Of a DNA stretch of 64,000 nucleotides, positions 18,844 to 26,875 are shown one piece after another. How positions within the stretch are numbered: the stretch's first letter is position 1; the number at the start of each line of letters is the position of its first letter. This DNA is from Paenibacillus sp. KS-LC4. GTDB taxonomy: Bacteria; Bacillota; Bacilli; Paenibacillales; Paenibacillaceae. The stretch covers positions 4,975,001 to 5,039,000 of the forward strand of contig NZ_CP145905.1 in assembly GCF_036894955.1 (NCBI RefSeq), read 5' to 3'. Under the pieces are notes generated by a model, which was not told the origin of the DNA, ran no database searches, and was given only the letters and a program-made list of their open reading frames with translations. Position numbers and translations under genes: made by a program.

Positions 18844-19568
18844 CAAGACCGCTCCTCCTTCGTCTCATCCACAACATGGAGTGATTCCGGGCTGAAGGCT
18901 ATAACAAGCTTACGGCTCCCATCCTTGCAATAGCTATCCATTTCGAGCCACTGCCTCTCGGTCAGATTAAGGTTGATATAATCGATCATGCCATTAGCCT
19001 CACGTCGCGAGGCATACATTTTTTCCTTATCCCCATCCGCTAAGGAGAGTAGATTTGGAGCCTCCAAATTATCAATCTCAACATTTCCTGAAGATTTGAC
19101 CGACGCTACTGTAACTGCCCGATCGAACAAGCGGCCGGAGCCTTCGCCTTCTCCCGATAAATAAAGCACGACCTTATCCCCGGCACGAATGCCGTTAGAA
19201 ATGGAACGGACATAATCCCGCGGAATTTGAAAGGTCGATTCGCCGCTGCTCGGCAGAAGATGAAAACGGTCGATTTTCCAGCTTAGTATCGGTTCCTGAG
19301 TGCCTAGCGGCACAAGCGTCTCCATTCCAGCAGCAGTCGCAACGTCCAGCAGCATTCCATTGTCATAAGCCGCTTTCGGCACATAGCGGTAGGCGAGATC
19401 CTCCGCCATCAAAGTCACCCCAGCATCAATAAAGCGCTTGGGAACGACGACGGCAACCATCTCTTGACGCTGCAATTGCAGCTGCTGAATCTGAAACAGG
19501 CCGTATACGAGCGCACCCGAGAGCAGCGCAGCCAGCACGCTTATCCAAATATTCCTTCTCCTGTTCAT
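18843..19568 (-). CDS. SAF-domain protein, CpaB/RcpC-like, first gene of the Tad operon
   Basis: 241 residues: an N-terminal membrane helix (about 6-24), then a SAF domain (VVPKRFIDAGVTLMAEDL...) and an RcpC-like C-terminal half. In Gram-negative Tad systems CpaB/RcpC interacts with the secretin. With no outer membrane here, its partner is unknown. ATG 19568 has AAGGGAG five bases upstream; the frame reaches 19589 without a ribosome binding site. It is preceded by a leader with an attenuator-like hairpin pair. Confidence 0.75.
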   Translation of the reverse strand: MNRRRNIWISVLAALLSGALVYGLFQIQQLQLQRQEMVAVVVPKRFIDAGVTLMAEDLAYRYVPKAAYDNGMLLDVATAAGMETLVPLGTQEPILSWKIDRFHLLPSSGESTFQIPRDYVRSISNGIRAGDKVVLYLSGEGEGSGRLFDRAVTVASVKSSGNVEIDNLEAPNLLSLADGDKEKMYASRREANGMIDYINLNLTERQWLEMDSYCKDGSRKLVIAFSPESLHVVDETKEERS

Positions 19569-19600
19569 CCCTTCTCCCTTCCGAGCCATTAGCAGACAAC

Positions 19601-19655
19601 AAAAAAGAACGCAGCAGCAGCCTGTAAAAGGCTTAACTACTAGCGTTCTTCGCTA
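19601..19655 (-). promoter_or_regulatory. Attenuator-like leader of the Tad operon
   Basis: On the minus strand a long hairpin (outer stem 19605-19612 against 19643-19650, inner stem 19619-19623 against 19629-19633) ends in six T residues, about 35 bases before the first Tad gene. A competing hairpin (TAGCG/CGCTA, 19641-19645 and 19651-19655) uses the same bases as the 5' arm of the terminator. The two folds are mutually exclusive, as in transcription attenuation. No riboswitch aptamer that I recognise precedes it. Confidence 0.55.
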
Positions 19656-19697
19656 AGTATTGCTCATATACAATTGGATTGTTCCTTGATTAACCAC

Positions 19698-19726
19698 ATA
19701 ATAGCAAAGGAAACATTTCTTGTCCA
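19698..19726 (-). promoter_or_regulatory. Promoter of the Tad operon
   Basis: On the minus strand: -35 TGGACA (19721-19726), 17-base spacer, -10 TATTAT (19698-19703). Transcription from here would run through the attenuator-like hairpins before reaching the SAF gene. Confidence 0.6.
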
Positions 19727-19765
19727 TCTATTTTTCAAAAATAAATTTTCACACGCCGCTCATGC

Positions 19766-19816
19766 ATAAATGCGCTCTCCTACAGCATCAACGATGCTAT
19801 AAAAAAGCGCATTTAT
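19766..19816. repeat. Nested inverted repeat
   Basis: Outer 10-base arms ATAAATGCGC / GCGCATTTAT enclose a second inverted repeat with 8-base arms (ACAGCATC against GATGCTAT, one G-T pair) and a three-base loop. It lies between ndoA and the Tad promoter. One flank of the inner stem is a six-T run on the minus strand. It may serve as the ndoA terminator or as a protein-binding cruciform. Confidence 0.6.
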
Positions 19817-19876
19817 ACAGGATTTAGTCCGCTAAGAGCAAACACCTGACGACGTCCTGTCTATAGACGCCATCGT

Positions 19877-20227
19877 TTAAAAATCAATCAGGCCCACACT
19901 AATCAGCAGCGCATCATCGACCTTACGCATCGTTTCATCATCCAAATGCGTAATTTTGTCGGTTAACCGCTGTTTGTCGATCGTTCGAATCTGCTCAAGC
20001 AGAACGACGGAATCCCGGTCAAAGCCATGTGCAGCCGCGTTCATTTCTACATGTGTAGGGAGCTTCGCCTTCTGAATCTGCGCGGTAATGGCCGCCACTA
20101 TGACGGTCGGACTAAACCGGTTGCCGATATCATTCTGAATGACAAGAACAGGCCGCACTCCGCCCTGCTCCGATCCGACGACAGGTGACAGATCAGCAAA
20201 GAACACGTCTCCACGTTTTACGATCAA
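19877..20227 (-). CDS. ndoA: EndoA/MazF-type endoribonuclease toxin
   Basis: 116 residues, close to B. subtilis NdoA ([23 protein letters not shown]...[12 protein letters not shown]). MazF-family enzymes cleave mRNA at short sequence-specific sites and are held inactive by their antitoxin. The antitoxin gene is three bases upstream. The alr-ndoAI-ndoA order is the conserved chromosomal arrangement in Bacillales, so this is a core toxin-antitoxin pair rather than a mobile one. Confidence 0.95.
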   Translation of the reverse strand: MIVKRGDVFFADLSPVVGSEQGGVRPVLVIQNDIGNRFSPTVIVAAITAQIQKAKLPTHVEMNAAAHGFDRDSVVLLEQIRTIDKQRLTDKITHLDDETMRKVDDALLISVGLIDF

Positions 20228-20230
20228 GCT

Positions 20231-20512
20231 CTACACCCCGCTTACAAGACGGCCGAGCGTGTGATCAGCCTCTACCTCCGCTTGAAAAGCTTCCGAGGCC
20301 ATGTTCAAGTTGATTTTCGCCATCTCCAGATACCCACGCTGCATGGACTCGCGGATTTGCCGTTTCTTTCTTTCCACAAGGTACAGCTTCATAGCCTGCC
20401 TAATAAATTCACTGCGGTTAGAGTTCTCCTTAGCTACGATACCGTCAACCTCCTCCAGTAAATGATCCGGCAAGCTAATCATGATCCTCTTGGTGTTCTG
20501 CACATTGGCCAC
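20231..20512 (-). CDS. ndoAI: EndoAI/MazE-like ribbon-helix-helix antitoxin
   Basis: 93 residues, with an N-terminal ribbon-helix-helix (KRIMISLPDHLLEEVDGIV...NRSEFIRQAM) and a C-terminal toxin-binding tail (GYLEMAKINLN... LGRLVSG) nearly as in B. subtilis NdoAI. GTG 20512 has GGAGGTG eight bases upstream; the frame reaching 20542 has no ribosome binding site. A perfect 14-bp palindrome upstream is a candidate binding site. Confidence 0.93.
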   Translation of the reverse strand: MANVQNTKRIMISLPDHLLEEVDGIVAKENSNRSEFIRQAMKLYLVERKKRQIRESMQRGYLEMAKINLNMASEAFQAEVEADHTLGRLVSGV

Positions 20513-20554
20513 CGAACAAGCACCTCCAAAACTTCTCCACAACCTTTAATACAC

Positions 20555-20568
20555 ATTATTGCAATAAT
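20555..20568. promoter_or_regulatory. Perfect palindrome upstream of ndoAI, candidate operator
   Basis: ATTATTGCAATAAT is a perfect 14-bp palindrome 43-56 bases upstream of the ndoAI start. The RHH antitoxin could bind here, but autoregulation of this pair is not shown by the sequence. Confidence 0.35.
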
Positions 20569-20744
20569 AAGGCCCCTCTATACTTCAACATATCTATGTC
20601 AGCCATATATCAAATATGCTGTACGAACATGACGTACTTTAGCGTCTTTAAACCCGACCTAGCATTAAATTCGAGACAAATGGTGAAAACCCTCTTTTTT
20701 TGCGTAAAAATGGCATTTGAAATTTTTCCCGCACGCTCATGCTG

Positions 20745-21938
20745 TCAAATTAAAGGATTTACGACGGATAACGCCTTTCCGTCCTTCATATAGACACGCG
20801 GTACACGAGCAGCCAGCATGCAGGTGACCTCATAAGGAATCGTGCCGAGCTGCATCGCGACCTCTTCTGCAGAAATTCGCGCATTGCCCTGCTCGCCAAT
20901 GAGTACAACCTCTTCACCTTGCTCTACAGGTTCTCCCGCTTCCGTCGTCGCCGCATCAAGCGCAATCATACACTGATCCATACAAATCGTCCCGCGGACA
21001 GGAACCTTCACGCCACGGACAAGCGCTTGAGCTTTGCCTGTGAGCATCCGGCTAAAGCCGTCTGCATAGCCAATCGGAAGCGTGCCAATCCGCTCCTCGC
21101 CCTGCGTCACATAACGTGCGCCATAGCTGATGCCCCAGCCAGAAGGTGCATTTTTCACCATAACGATCTCCGTCTTAAGCGACAATACCGGCTCCAACTT
21201 CAGTTCATCATGGCGCACCTCATCCGAAGGGTATAGACCATACATACTAATGCCAAGTCGCAGCATATTGCCTGCAAGCTCCGGCGTATCCATGCCTGCG
21301 GCGCTGTTCGCTGCATGAATAATCGGAATCGGAAGCTCATGCTGCTCTACGTAACGAACAATTTCCTGGAAGCGCTCATGCTGCAAAATCGTATAGCTTT
21401 TGTCCTGCTCATCCGCACGTGAATAGTGGGTAAATAACCCTTCGACTTCAAGCTGGGGAACGGAAAGCGCCTTTTCAATAAAAGGGATAGCCGCCTCCGC
21501 TCCAATGAGCCCAAGCCGTCCCATGCCGGAATCCACTTTAATATGAACCTTTAGCTTATGATTAATATGATCCTCATCCGGATCCGGCAGCTTGGAAGCT
21601 GCCGCTAGCACATCCTCACGAAACAAGGCAATCGTTATATCATGCTTTCGTGCAAGCCAAAGCGCATCCGCCGCAACATAGCCAAGCACCAATATAGGGA
21701 GGGAAATGCCTGCCCGTCTGAGCTCCAATGCCTCATCCAGAAAAGCGACCCCTAAATAATCGACTCCGCTGCTTGCAGCCTCCCGTGCAATTTCCACCGC
21801 TCCATGGCCATAAGCATTTGCTTTCACAGAAGCCATCAGGCGTACGCCCTCGCCCATATGCGCTCGAAACAAGCTTAAATTGCGACGCAGCGCATCCAAA
21901 GAAATTTCTACCCGTGTCGGGCGATAATACCCCTCCAA
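20745..21938 (-). CDS. alr: Alanine racemase
   Basis: 397 residues from the TTG at 21938. The PLP-binding lysine is K39 in VKANAYGHG, and the second catalytic residue is the Tyr in WGISYGARY. It interconverts L- and D-alanine for peptidoglycan. The family N-terminus (YYRPTRVEISLDALRRN) sits directly after this TTG, which has AGGTGA five bases upstream; a GTG at 21947 is the alternative. The frame reaching 22031 adds an unrelated N-terminus. It lies between the ydcC-like gene and ndoAI, as in Bacillus. Confidence 0.95.
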   Translation of the reverse strand: MEGYYRPTRVEISLDALRRNLSLFRAHMGEGVRLMASVKANAYGHGAVEIAREAASSGVDYLGVAFLDEALELRRAGISLPILVLGYVAADALWLARKHDITIALFREDVLAAASKLPDPDEDHINHKLKVHIKVDSGMGRLGLIGAEAAIPFIEKALSVPQLEVEGLFTHYSRADEQDKSYTILQHERFQEIVRYVEQHELPIPIIHAANSAAGMDTPELAGNMLRLGISMYGLYPSDEVRHDELKLEPVLSLKTEIVMVKNAPSGWGISYGARYVTQGEERIGTLPIGYADGFSRMLTGKAQALVRGVKVPVRGTICMDQCMIALDAATTEAGEPVEQGEEVVLIGEQGNARISAEEVAMQLGTIPYEVTCMLAARVPRVYMKDGKALSVVNPLI

Positions 21939-22082
21939 GTCGTTCACCTTCTCCTTATCCGGCAGCCCCACACATGAAGGCCAGTAAACATCAATAGTGA
22001 TAATGTTATACGTTGCTGTCAGGACTGTCAATGAAATGACCGCCGGAATTGATTAGCACGTCTTGGAAATTCGGGGTTCTTC

Positions 22083-23336
22083 CTATTTATCGACACCAGA
22101 TTGCACGGATTGGGCAATTTTGATCATTTCGGTTTCCGGCAGCGCGGCGCTTGTCAGTCTGAATTGATCGCCTTCATATGTCCAGCTGAGCGTTTGCTGC
22201 TCGGCTCCTGAGGTGAGCTCACCCCACGTAAAACCAAGATCCACCAAAGTTCCCGGTACGAGCGAAGCTGCTTGATCATGCGGCTGAGTCTGAATAAGCG
22301 AGAAGTCGTAAGCGCCTGTATACCGAGTCAGCTGCCCAGGATTCCCAGCGAACTCCACATCACTGCTGTCTTTCCATACGACGCCATCTGGCAAATAAGT
22401 CGGAGCCATCGTCAGGAATATGCCATCCTCCGGCAGCGCGCTAGTCTCATTGGCTTCCTCATCCGTATTCGAGCTGCCATCTGCATTTTGATCTGAACTC
22501 ACATTTTGATCGCTGCCGGTATTTTGCTCCGAATTAGCTTCTGTATCTGAATTGCCGGTAATGCCTGTGCTGCTGTCCACATCGTTCTGCCCGTTTGCGT
22601 TATTGTCTGAACCTGAGGCTTGATTATGGTTTGTGCCATTGTTATTCGCATTATCCTGAGGCATCGCCGAAGTCGCTTGGTCGCCTGTGCCGCCGCTTGA
22701 CGGGGTCGACTTCATGTTGGCTTCTGTCTCGAATACACTTTTGTCGAATTTGGAGCCAAATTCGAACGCATTAAACTGCACCTCGACCATAAGCGCAGCA
22801 TTGGCGTCGCTGACCTCGACATGGACTGGCTTGTAGCTAGACTTGTCTAGCCAAATCTTTTGCCGTGCCAATGAACCATTATTATAATTCGCCATAACAT
22901 CGAAAACGTAGGCACTTTCTTCAGAAGCAAATTGGCGTGAGTTATCAAGCAGGATGCTCTGCACCAGCGTCTGGTACAAATAAACCTGGCCTTGATTTTG
23001 CGGCCAATCGCTTTGGAAACGGAACACTTTATTGAGGCGCGGCGTCAGAACGAAAACGCCATCGTCATTGCGCAGTACAATTTGGGTAATGTCTTTTTCT
23101 TCATTAGTTAGCTTTATGCGATAATATTGCGGCTTCTGGTACGATACTTCAACCTTGTAGGTAAGCGGCTGCTGTCCCGTATGCAGTGTCATCGTCCCGC
23201 TTCCTTGATAGCTCTCAAGCCCATTTACTACCTTGTCCAGATCCTTCACCACGGACTCGGCATCCTTCGTCCCGCAGGCAGCCAATACGAGTGAAAAACA
23301 TAATATCATTGCCGCGGCCCATGTCATGCGACGCAT
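22083..23336 (-). CDS. ydcC: LolA-like sporulation lipoprotein, YdcC type
   Basis: 417 residues. Signal peptide with lipobox LAAC (lipidated C21), followed by a LolA-like fold (about 25-215). An Asn/Ser/Gly/Asp/Gln-rich low-complexity stretch spans about 218-300, and a C-terminal DUF4367-like domain follows (YLPDGVVWKDSS...). It resembles B. subtilis YdcC, made during sporulation. The low-complexity insertion is larger than I would expect and looks like an expanded linker. ATG 23336 has GAGGGG nine bases upstream. Confidence 0.82.
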   Translation of the reverse strand: MRRMTWAAAMILCFSLVLAACGTKDAESVVKDLDKVVNGLESYQGSGTMTLHTGQQPLTYKVEVSYQKPQYYRIKLTNEEKDITQIVLRNDDGVFVLTPRLNKVFRFQSDWPQNQGQVYLYQTLVQSILLDNSRQFASEESAYVFDVMANYNNGSLARQKIWLDKSSYKPVHVEVSDANAALMVEVQFNAFEFGSKFDKSVFETEANMKSTPSSGGTGDQATSAMPQDNANNNGTNHNQASGSDNNANGQNDVDSSTGITGNSDTEANSEQNTGSDQNVSSDQNADGSSNTDEEANETSALPEDGIFLTMAPTYLPDGVVWKDSSDVEFAGNPGQLTRYTGAYDFSLIQTQPHDQAASLVPGTLVDLGFTWGELTSGAEQQTLSWTYEGDQFRLTSAALPETEMIKIAQSVQSGVDK

Positions 23337-23494
23337 TAAAATCATCCCCTCTTCACAATGTTTTGCCATCTGATTCATGTGTATGAGGGAACTTGGACAT
23401 TTATGCGGACTAGTTTGACAAGCTGGCTGTGAAAATAAATCAAAGCTTCCCCGCCATTTGTCGCGTTGATGCCCGTCTAAAGGCTAGTATGCTG

Positions 23495-23539
23495 AACGGA
23501 CTGTGGTCCGTTACGCAATTTTGCGGAGCGCCTTACAAT
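23495..23539 (+). promoter_or_regulatory. psp promoter with adjoining palindrome
   Basis: A weak -35 (TTACGC, 23511-23516), 17-base spacer and good -10 (TACAAT, 23534-23539) precede pspC. An 18-base palindrome AACGGAC-TGTG-GTCCGTT (23495-23512) abuts and partly overlaps the -35. A weak -35 next to a palindrome suggests an activator or repressor site. It does not match the sigma-W or LiaR sites that I know. Confidence 0.5.
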
Positions 23540-23574
23540 AAGGACATAGACGAACACGGGAAAGGATGAACGAT

Positions 23575-23790
23575 ATGAAAAAATTATTTCGCTCAACTAC
23601 GGACAGTAAGCTGACTGGTCTGTGCGGAGGTTTAGGACAATGGCTCGGCATTGATTCTACTATTATAAGATTGCTTGTTATTGTTGCATCGCTTTTCAGC
23701 TCAGGTGCTGTCATACTTGCTTATTTCATTGCAGTATTAGTTGTTCCAAAAGCTCCGCAAGGCAATTTCGGCTTTTCTGATCACTACTAA
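23575..23790 (+). CDS. PspC-domain membrane protein
   Basis: 71 residues. A PspC domain (LFRSTTDSKLTGLCGGLGQWLGIDSTIIRLL) covers most of the protein and includes a membrane helix (about 30-60). PspC proteins act in envelope-stress sensing with PspA. ATG 23575 has AAAGG nine bases upstream. It is followed 39 bases later by the PspA-like gene, making a two-gene stress operon. Confidence 0.88.
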   Translation: MKKLFRSTTDSKLTGLCGGLGQWLGIDSTIIRLLVIVASLFSSGAVILAYFIAVLVVPKAPQGNFGFSDHY

Positions 23791-23829
23791 AGCTAACTAC
23801 TAAAACTAATTTTGAGGAGAGATGATAGA

Positions 23830-24498
23830 ATGGGAATTTTACAGCGCGTATTTAGTATGACGAAGGCAGCGGCCAATGAGATGTTAGATAAAATGGAAAA
23901 CCCCGTAATCATGCTTAACCAATATTTGCGGGATCTGGACGCGGACATCGCAAACACTGAACGGGAGAGCTTGCATCAGCAAGCGCAAGAGCGTGTATTA
24001 GAAGCTAAGCTCACTGAGCTGCAACAACAAGCAGACTTCTATGAAAGCAAAGCAGAGCAAGCGGTAGCAGGTGAACGCGAGGAAGAGGCTCGTGCGGCAC
24101 TTGAAGCAAAACTTGCTTACGCCGATCAGCGCGAGGAAACCTCAAAGCTGGCTCAGCTTGCCAAGCAGAGCGCATTTGAGCTCGGTCTTCGTCTCGAATC
24201 GCTTAAGGAAGAAAAAATCCGTCTGCTGGAAAAACGCAAAGAACTCATTTTGCGCCTGAAGAAAACAGACAAGGCCACTGGCTATTCATCAGGAGATTCG
24301 TTTCAGGGGAGCTTCGCATCCCGAGGTTTTGACCGTATTGAGCAAAAGCTGATGGAACGGGAAGCACAGCAGGAGTTGTCTAAGGCACCCTATGGTGCGG
24401 GTCGTGACGCAGCGGGTAATACCCAGCAAAACGAGCAGCAAAGCGCAAGAGTAGAGGAAGAGCTGCAGCGGTTATTGCAGAAAAAATCCGTCAGCTAA
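23830..24498 (+). CDS. pspA: PspA/IM30 family protein
   Basis: 222 residues, mostly coiled coil (about 25-145 and 185-220), with the family start MGILQRVFSMTKAAANEMLD. PspA/LiaH/Vipp1 proteins are ESCRT-III-like and coat damaged membranes. ATG 23830 has GAGGAG within range; the frame's first Met at 23812 has none. The tail after about residue 150 is polar and Gln-rich. The neighbouring PspC and a strong terminator downstream complete the unit. Confidence 0.9.
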   Translation: MGILQRVFSMTKAAANEMLDKMENPVIMLNQYLRDLDADIANTERESLHQQAQERVLEAKLTELQQQADFYESKAEQAVAGEREEEARAALEAKLAYADQREETSKLAQLAKQSAFELGLRLESLKEEKIRLLEKRKELILRLKKTDKATGYSSGDSFQGSFASRGFDRIEQKLMEREAQQELSKAPYGAGRDAAGNTQQNEQQSARVEEELQRLLQKKSVS

Positions 24499-24547
24499 GC
24501 ATAAACGGCTCTCTCCGTCCTCTGGCAGCAAAGCTATCGTAAATATA

Positions 24548-24606
24548 AACAGGAGCCGCTCCTTTAGCAGTCATACTGCTTTCTGAGTGGCTCCTGTTCT
24601 TTTTTT
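24548..24606 (+). terminator. Terminator of the pspC-pspA operon
   Basis: Ten-base arms (24548-24557, 24589-24598) with a second hairpin inside (AGCAG/CTGCT), followed by a run of T residues. It probably also serves the convergent antiporter operon. Confidence 0.85.
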
Positions 24607-24619
24607 ACGGACAATGTCA

Positions 24620-25822
24620 TTATCCTCTTGAACGCCTTAGTCTTTTCCACAATTGCTCAAAGCTTCGGTATATCCATTTGGACTCCTTCGTAAGCAATGG
24701 CCCTAATACAGCAAGAATAAGGACGTACAGTACGGCAAAGGATTGAATGGAGGCCATCAAGCCGCCCGCTTTGCCAATGTTCGCCATAATGATGGAGAAC
24801 TCTCCTCGGGAAACGAGCGTAAAGCCTACATTAAGCGACGCCTTAGGCGTAATGCCTGAAATACGACCCGCCAGCATGCCTGCTGCAAAATTGCCAATCA
24901 ACGTCAAAATGACCGCAATCAGCGTCAGCCCTACCGCACCGCCTAAGGAGGAAGGCTCGATCGTTAATCCGAAGCTAAAGAAAAACAGCGCCCCGAAAAA
25001 ATCGCGAAAGGGCAAAATCTGCTGTTCAATCCGCTTCACATGCCTGGATTCTCCCAGTACAAGCCCGATCATCAGCGCTCCGATTGCCTCTGCCACATGC
25101 AGCGTTTCCGAGAAGCCTGCGACAAGAAACAGCAGCGTCATTATCATCAGTAGAAATAGCTCTGACGATTTAATATTAAGCGCAAAATCAATATATTTAA
25201 TAATTTTCCTGCCAATAAATAAAAATACAACGATGAATGCCAAGGCGGTCAATGAGATCAGCAAAACGCTCCAGAATGAGGATGCGCCGCTCAAAACGAG
25301 TCCCGTCAAAATCGAAATATGCACCGCAATAAACAAATCATCAAACATGATCATGCCCATAATGATTTCCGTTTCCGGGTTAGCAGTTCTCTTTAAATCG
25401 ACTAATACCTTGGCCACAATTGCAGTCGAGGAGCTCGTCATAATACCGCATACGACTAGCGTCTCTTTGATGGGCAAGTCCCCCATCCAGCCAAGCAGCA
25501 GTCCTGATAAAAAATTCAGCGCTACGTAGAAGGAACCTCCTACGATTATCGCTTTTCCTGATTTCAACAGCCGCTTCACAGAAAACTCCAACCCTAAATA
25601 AAACAGCAAAAATAATATGCCTAAACGTCCCATGAATTCGATAAAGGAGGAGCTCTCAATAAACCGCAAATCAATAATCCAAAAATGCGGCGCATGCGGC
25701 CCAACAGCCATCCCAATTAATATATAAAAGGGAATAACCGAGAAGCGAAGCTTCGCTGAAAGCAAGCCTGTCAGCGTAATGAGTGCCAGTGCCATCCCGA
25801 CTTCAAATATGAGCGTCTCCAT
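24620..25822 (-). CDS. khtU: CPA2-family cation/H+ antiporter, KhtU type
   Basis: 400 residues with about 12 membrane helices and no C-terminal RCK domain, as in B. subtilis KhtU (YhaU). It should exchange K+ (and perhaps Na+ or NH4+) for H+ across the cell membrane. The regulatory TrkA-C protein is encoded separately three bases upstream. In B. subtilis the homologous complex senses methylglyoxal-related and pH signals and c-di-AMP. Confidence 0.85.
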   Translation of the reverse strand: METLIFEVGMALALITLTGLLSAKLRFSVIPFYILIGMAVGPHAPHFWIIDLRFIESSSFIEFMGRLGILFLLFYLGLEFSVKRLLKSGKAIIVGGSFYVALNFLSGLLLGWMGDLPIKETLVVCGIMTSSSTAIVAKVLVDLKRTANPETEIIMGMIMFDDLFIAVHISILTGLVLSGASSFWSVLLISLTALAFIVVFLFIGRKIIKYIDFALNIKSSELFLLMIMTLLFLVAGFSETLHVAEAIGALMIGLVLGESRHVKRIEQQILPFRDFFGALFFFSFGLTIEPSSLGGAVGLTLIAVILTLIGNFAAGMLAGRISGITPKASLNVGFTLVSRGEFSIIMANIGKAGGLMASIQSFAVLYVLILAVLGPLLTKESKWIYRSFEQLWKRLRRSRG

Positions 25823-25825
25823 CGG

Positions 25826-26320
25826 TTAAAGCATCCCATTCAGCAAAAGGTTTTTTAATTGATTCAGTTGAATACGCTCACCTGCTACGACTAAGGTACC
25901 GCCTGGCTTAAACACGTATTCCGAACCAGGATTAATATGGTTAGTCTTATCCTTCTCGACTACCGCTAATATGGTCGCACCGGTCGTTTTGCGGATATCC
26001 AGCTCGCCAATTCGTTTGCCCACACATTTGGATAATGGCTCCAGCCTAATCCATTCAATAACTAAGCTATCTAACGCTATTTCCTGATTTTCGAGAAATT
26101 TCGGCTTGTAGGTAATGCCTGCAAGGATGGCCGATACGACTCTGGCTTCCTCGTCATCAAGCGATACCATTGACCGCATCTCATCAGGCTCATCAGCATC
26201 CATGTGAAACAGATCCCGTCTTTCATCATTATGAACGACAATAACCAGCTTCTCCCCACCGCGGGTGCGCAGGCTGTATTTTCGTCCAATACCCGGCAGT
26301 TCAGATTCTCTAAGATCCAC
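25826..26320 (-). CDS. khtT: KhtT-like TrkA-C regulatory subunit
   Basis: 164 residues, the same length class as B. subtilis KhtT. It begins VDLRESELPGIGRKY and ends in an RCK_C (TrkA-C) domain (LEPLSKCVGKRIGELDIRKTTGATILAV...). The RCK_C domain binds c-di-AMP in the family. GTG 26320 has GGAGGAGGGG six bases upstream; the frame to 26383 lies inside the preceding gene. It overlaps the GreA-C-like gene by 11 bases. Confidence 0.88.
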   Translation of the reverse strand: MDLRESELPGIGRKYSLRTRGGEKLVIVVHNDERRDLFHMDADEPDEMRSMVSLDDEEARVVSAILAGITYKPKFLENQEIALDSLVIEWIRLEPLSKCVGKRIGELDIRKTTGATILAVVEKDKTNHINPGSEYVFKPGGTLVVAGERIQLNQLKNLLLNGML

Positions 26321-26789
26321 TTGTAGCCCCTCCTCCCCCGGAAAATGAGTTTTCTGCAAACGTAATGGAGGTGATGATGACATGCATTGCGCCAGCCGGT
26401 GTCGTTACTGAGATCAGCTCACCAAGACGTGCGAGCAGCAATTGCCTACCAACAGGAGACAGGAATGAAATCAGATTATCATCTGGATTTGCCTGCTCAG
26501 GGAGCACGATTGTAAAGGAATCCTTCGTTTCATATTCAGGGTATTCAATCGTAATTTGGCTGCCAATCAGAACCAGGGAATGTAGCTCTTCCTCCAACAC
26601 TATATCCGGTTCCGAGAGCAGCTGTTGCACTTTCTCTGTATACAAGGATAGCCATTCATCCATCTCCAAACGCTCTTTTCCTTGCATAGCAAAATAGGCA
26701 CCCAGAAAGCGTCCCTTCTCGGCACCTAACAAAATAAGCTGAGACATCAACTGTTCTTGAGCATAGGATATTTCAATGCTATGGTTCAT
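26310..26789 (-). CDS. Stand-alone GreA/GreB C-terminal-like protein
   Basis: 159 residues. The C-terminal half (about 85-150: SFTIVLPEQANPDDNLISFL, then SPVGRQLLLARLGELIS and a TPAG turn) matches the FKBP-like C-terminal domain of GreA/GreB. The N-terminal half is helical but shorter than the Gre coiled coil and lacks a visible acidic tip. That resembles Rnk-type Gre-fold proteins that bind RNA polymerase without cleavage activity. It is co-transcribed with khtTU, which is unusual, and its start overlaps a short leader ORF by 11 bases. Confidence 0.7.
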   Translation of the reverse strand: MNHSIEISYAQEQLMSQLILLGAEKGRFLGAYFAMQGKERLEMDEWLSLYTEKVQQLLSEPDIVLEEELHSLVLIGSQITIEYPEYETKDSFTIVLPEQANPDDNLISFLSPVGRQLLLARLGELISVTTPAGAMHVIITSITFAENSFSGGGGATSGS

Positions 26790-26853
26790 AGTAGACCTCG
26801 CTCCCTATGCGCACATTACTGATCCGGCATAAGCAATAAACCGCTTTTTTCAT
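26779..26853 (-). CDS. 24-residue leader ORF of the GreA-like/khtTU operon
   Basis: ATG 26853 to TAG 26779 encodes a 24-residue peptide starting MKKAVYCLCRISNV. It has an excellent ribosome binding site (AGGAGGAG, six bases upstream). It overlaps the start of the GreA-C-like gene by 11 bases in another frame, which suggests translational coupling. It was found by reading the sequence, being too short for ordinary ORF thresholds. No similarity is recognised. Confidence 0.5.
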   Translation of the reverse strand: MKKAVYCLCRISNVRIGSEVYYEP

Positions 26854-26875
26854 GCTGTTCTCCTCCTAAAATAAT

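Noticed and set aside
19601-19700. c-di-GMP-I riboswitch upstream of the Tad operon
   Set aside because: The conserved aptamer core and GNRA tetraloop were not found; only an attenuator-type hairpin pair is supported.
19877-20512. ndoA-ndoAI as part of a mobile defence island
   Set aside because: The alr-ndoAI-ndoA neighbourhood is conserved core in Bacillales.
24747-25529. Long open frame antisense to the khtU-like gene
   Set aside because: The translation is rich in Pro/Ser/Lys with no fold or ribosome binding site; khtU is clearly the real gene.
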